A DNA stretch of 64,000 bases, from positions 696,642,420 through 696,706,419 of the forward strand of contig CM062813.1 in the NCBI GenBank assembly GCA_031772625.1. Reading direction: 5' to 3'. Under the pieces are notes generated by a model. The model saw only the letters and a list, made by a program, of their open reading frames with translations, searched no databases and was not told the origin of the DNA. Numbering within the stretch: position 1 is the first letter of the stretch; the number at the start of each line of letters is the position of its first letter. The translations under genes were made by a program, and so were the position numbers. Source of the stretch: Pinus tabuliformis (Eukaryota; Streptophyta; Pinopsida; Pinales; Pinaceae). Below are positions 55,981 through 64,000 of the stretch, one piece after another.

Positions 55981-57437
55981 AAGGAAATGTATGTATATAT
56001 TTGATAGATAAAGTCGTGTCATCATACAGTTCCAAATAACATGGTTGAATGTTTGATCTCATGAGTATGATTGAAGGAAAAGGATCTCTTCCATTAGAAT
56101 GATGCATGAAAGCATATAGGCAATGTGCCTTAAACTCTTCTACATATTGAGAAGATGAAATCAACATAGTATGACCTCATATGGAATATGAGGTAATTGA
56201 CAATCATGGTTCCTATGTTGAAAGAACGATGTAAAGAAGATCCTAAGGAAAGCAATATGTGAAAAGGATGAAAGAAGAGTTTGTGGGAAGATAAATCTAA
56301 TATAAGGAATCAACATTTGATATTGACTAGAAGGGTTAGCTATGACATCTCCATGGAGAAGGTATGAAGACTCTGATAAAGTCTGAAAAAGGAGACCCTT
56401 GATATTGAATGTCTTGGAGACGATTTCACACATGTGCAGGATGTTGATATGGAAAAGTTGATGTCATGACAAAAGGCCATCTTAACAAAGGTAACTTTGG
56501 TTTGATGTTTATTTTGATTTTTGAAATCATCTAGTTGGATTGTTACAGGGCAACAAAAAGAGAGTTGTCGATGTCACCTACAACTGGAACTCATGCGATT
56601 GGATAGAAGATCCTAAAAGAAACATGACTTGGAAGAGGTAGTTGATTGAAGAAAAGCCAGATGTGGACTAGAAGATCACTTTCCAATGAAAATAAGGATG
56701 ACATGACTATTGGTTCAAAACCATGGTTCGTGGGAGGAAAAGTGATGGAGAAGATGGTTAATGCCCTACGATAAAGTGATGATGAAGAAGATGAAGTTCA
56801 TGACATGATGTAGAAAGAGGAGCCCTACAAGCAACTGATAGTACCATGATGTCCACCACAGAACAGATGGTTGTTGTTGGAAACAAGTCGCTAGTTGAAA
56901 GGGAGCTTGGGCAAGTCCCTGGTTGAGAGGGAGCTTGAGTATATTCCTTGTATAGGAATGAGTATATCCTCCCTAGTTGAGAGGGAGAGATAGACACATC
57001 ATTCTTGTCTTCATGTTATAAAGAAAGAATGGAGGATTGGATAAGCATCGGGTTTCCAATACTCTTTTGAGGATGTGGTAGAGCATCCCATAGGCAAGAG
57101 TAGTCAAAGAGAAAATTTCTTGAGGATATGTTATTCCAAGACAGGAATTGTCCTAGAAGGACATACCTTGTGAACATCCAGATAGGGTATGTGCCTTAAG
57201 AGACAATGATGATGGTGTATATCAGTCATTGTTTCGCAAGCATTGTGCTCTGATCTTGTGGAGAGATAGAGTTGTTAGTCAAGGCCTTGCTATGTGACAA
57301 TGTTGGTTGGTATGATAAGATGCAATGAGATAATTTGAAATAATAGCTTATGAGATGGCTTACCAATCAAACTCTTCTTATGAAAAATCTTTAGTTTGAG
57401 AATGTCCAAGTACCATGTATGGATTATGAATACCTCC
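55981..57437 (+). other. Decayed interior of C7, no domain recognised
   Basis: About 1.45 kb between the end of C8 and the PPT of C7. Short broken frames on both strands, and purine-rich phrases such as TTGAGAGGGAG (56932, 56988) that look like decayed PPT copies. I see no integrase, RT or RNase H signature. Confidence 0.4.
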
Positions 57438-57452
57438 CTAGTTAAGAGGGAG
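57438..57452 (+). other. Polypurine tract before the C7 3' LTR
   Basis: TAGTTAAGAGGGAG touches TGTTGAAAAGTG, the start of the LTR. It is the plus-strand form of the CTCCCTCTTAGC motif used by the minus-strand elements. Confidence 0.88.
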
Positions 57453-58577
57453 TGTTGAAAAGTGTAACTAGGTTCAGTCTTCATAATGTCTATTGTAATC
57501 ATGATTTTATGTATTTGATGAAAAGAGAAAAAGAAATTTATTATTGTCATTCTTGATGCATGGATTTCATGCTTAAGGTAAATTTATTTGTAGGTCAAAC
57601 ACCCATTGAGTGCTTCTAGGTTTGTCATAGAATTATGAAGTCAAAAGAGTCATTGTTATACATGTAAAACCCCATTGGGCATGTTGTATATTGTAATGAA
57701 TTTTTTTGTAAAGTCAAAAATGTCATAAATACCCTCCGAGACCTGGTCAAACAAGCAACAACAAGTCGGCCTACATGAAAGAGCAAGTTGGCCTCATGAA
57801 GGGCTATTCAACCACCTTGTGAAGCCTATATATAAGAGACTTCGACCTCACTTGAAGAGCACTCACTCACCACAAGAAATTCGATCAAGGAAGAGAAGGA
57901 GAGCGATGAAGAGGACTAAAGGAACGAAATATTTGAATATTGTTTTTGGGCTTTCTTCCCCTCACACGTGCAAATATTAGGGAAACCTTACTACAACAAA
58001 GTTGAAGCTGCAGAAGAAACTGCTAGGAAGTCAAAATTGCAGAAAAAAAGTTGTTCCGCGAGTCGAGTTGTTGGAAGGTTGTTGGGCGAGTCGAAGTGCT
58101 GGAAAGTAATTGGGCGAGTCGAGTTGCTAGAAAGTTGTTGGGCAAGTCGAAGTGTTAGAAAATTTTCGGGCAAGTCGAAGTTGTTGGAAGTTGTTGGGTC
58201 GAAGTAGCTAGAAATTGTCGAAGTTGTTGGAAGTTGCTAGGTCAATGGAGTTGAAAGAAAAGTTCATTAAGAAGAAGTTTGACTTGGTCTTGGAGGGGTA
58301 TTTGACAAGGGTCTTAGGTCTTTGAATTCGTCATTTGAATTTCTATAAGAAGAGAAGAGTTCTAGTGGATTTTCCTCTCAAGAGGAGAGGTTTTGGCCCT
58401 GGCTAATAGCCTATATTCTGTGTCTCCTTGTCATATTGATCTTCATTGTTTGATGATAGAGAACACTAATAATAACTAAGTGAAAGAAGAAGCTAATCAA
58501 GTTAAGTAAAAATACATCACAATCGGTTATCATAGAAAGAGAAATCACCTTATCTAGTTGCCCTAGATTTCTCAACA
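57453..58577 (+). repeat. 3' LTR of a C7-family element
   Basis: 1125 bases from TGTTGAAAAGTG to TTTCTCAACA, with a TATA box at 57827-57836. A minisatellite of about 30-base units (58040-58240) is absent from 52756-53871. The two LTRs differ far more than twins of a recent insertion would, and the outer flanks (AAGGC, CTTTG) do not match. Confidence 0.82.
58040..58240. repeat. Minisatellite GTTGTTGGGCGAGTCGAAGT in the C7 3' LTR
   Basis: About six imperfect units of 25-32 bases, each with a GGGC(G/A)AGTCGA core followed by GTTG(C/T)T(G/A)GAA. Located about 200 bases downstream of the TATA box, in R/U5. Confidence 0.85.
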
Positions 58578-58773
58578 CTTTGATTGGCACGCGGATCATA
58601 GTGTGCACAGGAAGCAAAGAGAGCTAGTGAAGGTTGTGTAGGCTCAAAGGGAGTGTAGCTTTAGAGGGAGATTGCAAAGGATTGTCAGTTGCCCTATGGA
58701 AGTCTGAATCTTCAGGTTCTAATGAGACAGAGGAGTTTTCAGCCCATGCAAGGACAGTCATGGACCATGCGAG
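58578..58773 (+). other. Sequence left of C9, probably 3' part of a plus-strand element
   Basis: It ends with CATGCAAGGACAGTCATGGA-type repeats that resume at 63041 on the other side of C9, leading into a PPT and LTR at 63253. GCGAG (58769-58773) is the left target duplication of C9. Confidence 0.5.
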
Positions 58774-59886
58774 TGTGAAAATTTTTGAATCCAACAAACC
58801 AGAAATCCTACTGCAGTAAACTGATTTGCATTACCTACTTGTGTTCTTCAGTTTAACAAGTTATTTTCAGAATTATTCAGAAAATATTAATGCAAATACA
58901 CTGCAGCCTACACCAATATACAGATCAAGTACTGAAAAATAAATGAGACAATCACCCAAAGGACACACTTATTTTTTGACTAAACGTCCTCGGAAAAACC
59001 CAATGCAGGAAAACCGGTGCAACGGCTCTGAGGGTTTTCTATTATTAAGCAGTAGTTCTAAACATAGATGTTGATTGTCGTCCTGGCAAACCAGTGACAG
59101 AGAAATACAATGGCGGAAAACCTGAGTGAATTTTACCTCACTTCACCCGGCAGATTCCGATTGATCCGGCAGCAAAACTGGCTAGCCCCAGCTACAACTG
59201 CGCTGCCCCTTCGCAGTAACTGCGTGGGCCTACGTGGAGCTCTCTAAGGCTCTGCGTCAACTCTTCTGCCCACTGCGTCAGCTTTCCCGGCTGTTCCAGC
59301 AGTTTCGGCTCTCTACGTGGAAGGCAGCTTTCTCTCTCTGTGCTAGCCCTTCTGGCTCTGCGTCAAGGCTGCGTGGGCCCAGACTGGCCCAGCATCATCT
59401 CTCCTGGCTACTAGACTGCCTCCACAAGCTTCTCTCCACCTCTCTGCCAGTATTCCTGAACTATCCCTGCCCCTCAGCTGCAAGATCTCCCCAATCGATT
59501 TTCCTCCTGAGAACTTCTCACCTCAGAAAGTCAATTTCCTCAATCTTTCTATGTGTCCTCTCCAACTAACCCCAAGCCTCCATTTATACTTTTCCATTTG
59601 AGAAATCAACGACCATGATCTAATCTCTAATCAACAGCTAAGATTAAATTAGACTTGATCCTCGTCTCTTAGAAGCTTCTCACCCATATTTACATTAATT
59701 CACTTTAATTATTTTAATTTCCTAAGTTTTAACTTAGGCGCCATTAAAAATAATTATTATTTGAATAACATGCACTTCGAGTGGAATTTCTCCAAATGAT
59801 TTCTGGGTCTTGGAGATCTCATATGTTCTAGCTCCTCCACAAAATTTCGGAGCTAGAGCACATCTAATGCTACCCAAAAATCAACA
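58774..59886 (-). repeat. 3' LTR of C9
   Basis: TGTGAAAATTTTTG at left, AAAATCAACA at right. It has a TGCGTCA/TGCGTGG array (59165-59410) and the conserved U5 block (58968-59020), in which the GGACA half of the palindrome has drifted. Confidence 0.9.
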
Positions 59887-60471
59887 ATCCCTCTTAGCAA
59901 GGAATGTGCTCTAGCAATACTTCCCAGCAGAAGTATCACATTGATCCATGACATCGGTCCTCTGCGTTGTTGATGGTTGGCCTACTGCCCTTCATCCACT
60001 ACATTGCTGCAATTTGTACTGTCGTCCATGACACTGCCACTGTCACTGTTGCATCTGTATTGCAACTCCCTCTCAATATGTTGGATCATGCTGCCTATAG
60101 CACTGCCACTACTAACTACTGCACTGCAACTCAGTTGCTGAGAAGTAAGTAACTGAAAAGCCACCCAAAAGTTGACATGCTGGTTAGTCTGGATGCCTCT
60201 TGACACTGAAGCTCCCTATGCTGCTAATCTTTGCTGACACTCTGATGCTACTACATTGTTGTTATATCTGCTTTGTGCCTTCCACACTGCTGCAACACTC
60301 CATTGCGCTGCTTCAGACTTTGGCACTCTAGCTCTGCCATTGATGCTCCATCATCCCTCGCACCAACTCACTCCCGTCATTTTTCTACTGTCATTAAGGG
60401 CTCTCGTAACAATATGTGAACCAAGAGTTTGGGCACCTCAAGGATCCTGCCCTGTACTATAGTCCTCCCGA
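59887..60471 (-). other. PPT and 3' untranslated region of C9
   Basis: ATCCCTCTTAGCAAGG touches the LTR. The rest is the CTG/CACTGC-rich post-gag region shared with A, B and C5. Confidence 0.75.
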
Positions 60472-61343
60472 CTACAGCTCAATATCACCCCACCTCTTCT
60501 CTAGAGGTGCATGAGCACTCACAGTGCAATCCTCATCATCGTCCTCTTTGTCAGCTTTCGTTGGAGCAGCCTTTGAGTCAGACTTCTCTTCTTTGCCCTT
60601 CTTCCAAGGACACTACGTGGCGAAATGACCCATTTCTCCACATCTGAAGCATCTGACTTTGGATATGTCCTTTTTCTTCCTCTTCTGCTGCCCTTGTTGT
60701 CCCGCTGATGCGAGAGTTGTATCCTCCTCTTCCTCCTTCTTGACTCTAATCCCTTTGTTGTTGCTTCCTGCCTTGGTCAACCGTTTGACCTCTTCCTGTC
60801 GAAGAGCTACCCACATCTCCTCCTAACTGGGAAGAGAAACCCAGCCCAAGATGCTTTAGACAAGGTTTCACAGTCTTCAATCACTGCATTCAAGGCAGTC
60901 CTGACCATAAATTCAGGATTTGGTGTAGCCCCGACGGAAGTTAGCTGGTCACAAATCGTTTGCAACCTGAGAAGGAAGGGATCAATTTCTTCTCCCTTCT
61001 ACATCTAAAACTGTCTCAGTTGATTCTCAAGAAACATCTTCCGATGAATGGAAGTTCCCTCGTACAAAGTGGTCAAGGCCTCCCACACTTCCCTTGTTGT
61101 GTCTTTCTCAGCAATATGTGGGATCACATGATCCTTGACCTCGTCCAAGATCATGCACTTTTCTTTAGCCTGAGCCTCCTCGTACTTCTTGAGAGGATCA
61201 GCATCAACCAAAACAACAACCGTCTTCAAGGCATAATCCTTGATGTGATTTTTATCCAAAACTATCAGGATCCTGGCCTTCCAGATGACGAAGTTGGATG
61301 CTCCATCCAACCTATCCTGATCCCTCAGTCCGTTAACTGCCAT
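60472..61343 (-). pseudogene. gag of C9
   Basis: ATG at 61343 opens MAVNGLRDQDRLDGASNFVI, then WKARILIVLDKNHIKDYALK, YEEAQAKEKCMILDEVKDHV, TTREVWEALTTLYEGTSIHR and ENQLRQF. Two TAG codons replace Gln in QMQKGE, one base is missing near 60860 in the EDWETFVQSILG segment, and one further TAG follows. The last part restores RQEEVKRLTKAGSNNKGIRV, a Lys-rich stretch and a zinc knuckle CFRCGEMGHFAT-stop-C, then WGDIEL-stop at 60472. The knuckle's TAG is at the same codon as in element B. It keeps the NFVIW motif that B has lost. Confidence 0.87.
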
Positions 61344-61934
61344 CTTTGCTCAAATGAATGTCGAACTGGTTCTCTTCTCCCTCTTTCGTTGCTGCCCCAG
61401 CAAAACTCGGATTTGGATTTCTTTGGCGCTAGAAATCCTCTAAGGAACAAGCTCCCTCTGAATTTTGATTTCCTTCATGGAAATCCTTCTGCCAACCACT
61501 ATCGAACCACCCCTCTCTGATCTCTCTTTGCTACTGCTCAACACTGGATCTAGATTTCTTGGCAAGAAATATTCTGAGGAACTGATTCCCTCTACTTTGC
61601 TTCTGCCCCACTAGGTACTGTTCTGCACCAACAGAATCAGCACCCCACCAGCAACTCCAAATGAAATATGTGTTGCACCTCTAGCCACGACAACCGGGAA
61701 AACAAGACTCAACAGTCTCTGCATTGGCCCAATAACCACTGCGCTGCCCTCTGCAGCAACAACATCACCCAATCAAGCTGACGTAGGCTCTACATGAGCC
61801 TCCCTTGGTGACTGTGTCACCCCTCCTCTGCTCTCTTGGCCAGAAATTGCGTTGTCTCTCGGGACAGCTGCCTTCACACACAGATTTTCCTTTGTCCTTT
61901 CGTCGATGGCTTCAATCGTCCTTGATCTACAATT
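61344..61934 (-). other. Leader of C9
   Basis: About 590 bases between primer site and gag. On the minus strand it begins like the leaders of A and B (TTGTAGATCA followed by a G/A-rich run) and differs from the leaders of C4 and C8. It contains CTGTCCCGAGAGACAAC near 61860, similar to CAGTTGTCCCGAGTGACA in B. Confidence 0.65.
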
Positions 61935-61946
61935 GCTCTGATACCA
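61935..61946 (-). other. Primer binding site of C9 (tRNA-iMet)
   Basis: TGGTATCAGAGC on the minus strand, a perfect match, touching the 5' LTR. Confidence 0.93.
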
Positions 61947-63040
61947 TGTGAAAAAATTTGAATCCAACAAACCAGAAATCCTACTGCAGTAAACTGATTT
62001 GCATTACCTACTTGTGTTCTTCAGTTTAACAAGTTATTTTCAAAATTATTCAAAAAATATTAATGCAAATACACTACAACCTACACCAATATACAGATCA
62101 AGTACTGAAAAATAAATGAGACAAACACACAAAGGACACACTTATTTTTGGACTAAACGTCCCGGAAAAACCCAATGCAAGAAAACCAGTACAACAGCTT
62201 TGAGAGTTTTCTATTATTAAGCAGTGGTTTTGAATACAAATGTTGGTTGCCCTCCCGGCAAACCAGTGACAGAGAAATATAATGGCGGAAAACCTGAGTG
62301 AGTTTTACCTCACTTCACCCCGCAGATTCCGGCTTATTCGACAACAAAACTGGCTAGCCCCGGCTACAACTGTGTTGCCCCTTTGCAATAACTGCGTGGA
62401 GCTCCCTGAGGCTCTGCGTCAACTCTTCTGCCCACTGCGTCAACTTTCCTGACTATTCCAGCTCTCTACATGGAAGGCAGCTTTCTCCCTCTGCGCTGGC
62501 CCTTTTGGCTCTACATCAAGGCTGCATTGGCCCAGATTGGCCCAGTGTCAGCTCTCCTGGCTACTACACTGCCTCCACAAGCTTCTCTCCGCCTCTCTGC
62601 CAGTATTCCCGAACTATCCCTACCCCTCAGCTATAAGATCTCCCCAATCGATTTTCCTCCTAAGAACTTCTCACCTTAGAAAATCGATTTCCTCAATCTC
62701 TGTGTGTGTCCTCTCCCACTGACCCGAAGCCTCCATTTATACTTTTCCTGTTGAGAAATCAACAATCGTGATCTAATCTCTAATCAATGGCTAAGATTGA
62801 ATTAGACTTGATCCTCATCTCTTAGAAGCTTCTCACCCATATTTACATTAATGCACCTTAATTATTTTAATTTCCTAATTTTTAACTTAGGCACCATTAA
62901 AAATAATTAATTATTTGAATAACATGCACTCCGGGTGGAATTTCTCCAAACGATTTTTGGGTCTTGGAGATCTCATGTGTTCTAGCCCCTCCACAAAATT
63001 TCGGAGCTAGAGCACATCCGATGCTACCCAAAAATCAACA
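61947..63040 (-). repeat. 5' LTR of C9
   Basis: A 1094-base twin of 58774-59886. The U5 block is at 62141-62190. It has one TGCGTGG unit fewer in the R/U5 array than its twin. Confidence 0.9.
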
Positions 63041-63252
63041 GCAAGCACATTCATAGTGGTGCAAGGAAAAGTCATGTTGCATGCGAGGACATTCATGCAC
63101 CATGCAAGACAAAGCTAGACCTAGTACAAAGAAGACATGGCACATGCGAGGATAGGTATGGCTACGCAAGCAAAGTCATGACTCATGCAAGAACCCTCAT
63201 GGGCATGCAAGGAAAGTCATGGAGTTGGATGCATGAAGGAAATATCTTCCTT
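63041..63252 (+). repeat. CATGCAAGG-type repeats, 3' part of a plus-strand element
   Basis: Loose units of 30-40 bases around CATGCRAG and GTCATG, continuing those at 58740-58773. They stop before the PPT at 63253. Confidence 0.65.
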
Positions 63253-64000
63253 ACTAAGAGGGAGTGTTAAATTTTTGGTAGCTCAAAAGGTATTTCCGAG
63301 AAGGATACCCACCAAAAGTGGTTGGTTGGGCAATTTACCCAAAAGTGGGTTTTGGACCCAAAGCAGTGAGTTTAGGACCAAAAGAAAATAATTGTTTATT
63401 CTAAAGGGTTGAGAGGCTAAAACCCCAAGTTCTAGTGGTTTCCTAAATGACCTTAGAGAAACAGATAAATAGAGGATGAGCCAAAGGAGAGGCTCATTGT
63501 GTGCAAGTGAGATGGACTTCACTTGAGCAAGGAAGGGAGCTAAAGGACCTAGTCGTGGAGCCCTAGAAGAGGGTCGAGTTATATCCAAAAGAAATCAAGG
63601 ATGATGATCTGATTTGTTCTACAAGAGACCAAGACTAGCAATGTAACTGTAGGACCATCCTTGGGAGGCCTAAGCCTAAGTCTTAAGGGTCGAGGCTAAT
63701 GTGGCAAGGAAAGGGCTAACCACAGCTGCAAAGGAGGTCAGTATCAACATGAGAATGGCTACAGAGTATACAGTAGTTGGACAGAAGGTGTTCGAGTGTT
63801 CCTCCAGGCATAGCAATCTATCCCTAGTGTGAATCAGTGTTGCAGGAATCGCCCCCCCCCCCCCGGATCCAAAGGCAGAATCGCGAATCGTACGGAATCG
63901 ATCCGGAATCCCCACAGGAAGCGCGATTCCGTTTTTGAGGTGGCGCGATTCCGGGTTAAAAAAACGATTCCTGCCATATGAGGTTGCGGCCCCCCGGAAT
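63253..64000 (+). mobile_element. PPT and 3' LTR (partial) of a plus-strand copia element
   Basis: TTACTAAGAGGGAG (63253-63267) touches TGTTAAATTTTTGG, the start of an LTR that runs off the window. No coding part of this element is visible: C9 and older rearrangements separate it from anything upstream. Confidence 0.7.
63842..63974. repeat. GC-rich inverted-repeat element (MITE-like)
   Basis: GCAGGAATCG at 63842-63851 is exactly inverted at 63965-63974 (CGATTCCTGC). Between them are a run of 13 C and at least five more GGAATCG or CGATTCC motifs in both orientations, giving a 133-base block able to fold into a branched hairpin. GC content is far above its surroundings. No target duplication is evident. 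Confidence 0.6.

Larger units (their letters stand above)
58774..63040 (-). mobile_element. Element C9: gag-only copia-type retrotransposon
   Basis: 4267 bases with LTRs of 1113 and 1094 bases, a perfect tRNA-iMet primer site, a PPT and a single gag in about 2.06 kb of interior. The flanks GCGAG (58769-58773) and GCAAG (63041-63045) are a five-base duplication with one transition. The layout is identical to element B although the LTRs are of a different subfamily. Nothing of pol is present. Confidence 0.9.

Noticed and set aside
59234-59569. A 111-codon frame in the 3' LTR of C9
   Set aside because: Antisense frame over the TGCGTCA-type array; the twin LTR at 62470-62722 does not keep it intact.

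Overview
The window is repeat-rich plant nuclear DNA with no complete host gene that I can recognise. Almost all of it is LTR retrotransposons, mostly Ty1/copia, inserted into one another and in various states of decay. There is also one large Ty3/gypsy element, one LINE fragment, several simple repeats, and one short island of host-like coding sequence: a 73-base exon that reads as the N-terminal part of SecA, the plastid preprotein translocase ATPase. tRNA-iMet and tRNA-Asp primer sites, CTCCCTCTTAGC-type polypurine tracts on the minus strand, zinc-knuckle gags and the SecA exon all point to a land plant with a large genome, such as a conifer, other gymnosperm or fern. The species cannot be named from the sequence.

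Layout. 1-2643: gag-only copia A (minus), inserted in a LINE (2644-3856). 4103-13676: an old, rotted copia (minus) carrying the intact-ended gag-only element B (7249-11385, target duplication CCTTT). 13677-20268: an LTR of the same old family, split by mosaic copia C4 (14142-19937). 20269-21213: dispersed repeat H. 21214-37934: gag-only copia C5, split by an LTR-like block G (22403-37322), itself split by a 12.7-kb Ty3/gypsy element (23143-35797, duplication CCTTC). 37934-44104: copia C6 with gag, protease and RT/RNase H but no integrase. 44909-45995: a solo LTR (duplication ATATG). About 47755-48713: second copy of H. 48978-49890: host-like coding remnants. 52056-58577: gypsy LTR fragment, then plus-strand copia C7 with C8 inside. 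58774-63040: gag-only copia C9, inside the 3' end of a plus-strand element whose LTR starts at 63268 and runs off the window.

The pattern that ties the window together is a division of labour among the copia elements. A, B, C5 and C9 show gag between PBS and PPT and no pol. C4, C8 and C7 go from PBS to protease/integrase with no gag in between. C4 and C8 have diverged LTRs but share a homologous leader of about 310 bases and a homologous short N-terminal peptide before the protease, so the gag-less layout looks inherited rather than two separate deletions. Both classes share the tRNA-iMet primer site, a U5 block with a GGACAATTGTCC-type palindrome, and, where visible (C4 against the gag-only copies), the 3' untranslated sequence and polypurine tract. 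C4 also carries a stretch of a gag-only element (gag 3' half, 3' untranslated region, PPT, U3) in the middle of its pol region, as expected if both RNAs were copied in one particle. I infer a split, two-component (gag-only plus pol-only) copia system, now mostly inactive here. Only C6 has the usual gag-then-pol order.

All alignments were made by eye, so family boundaries without target duplications may be off by tens of bases. No tRNA or rRNA gene or CRISPR array was seen.
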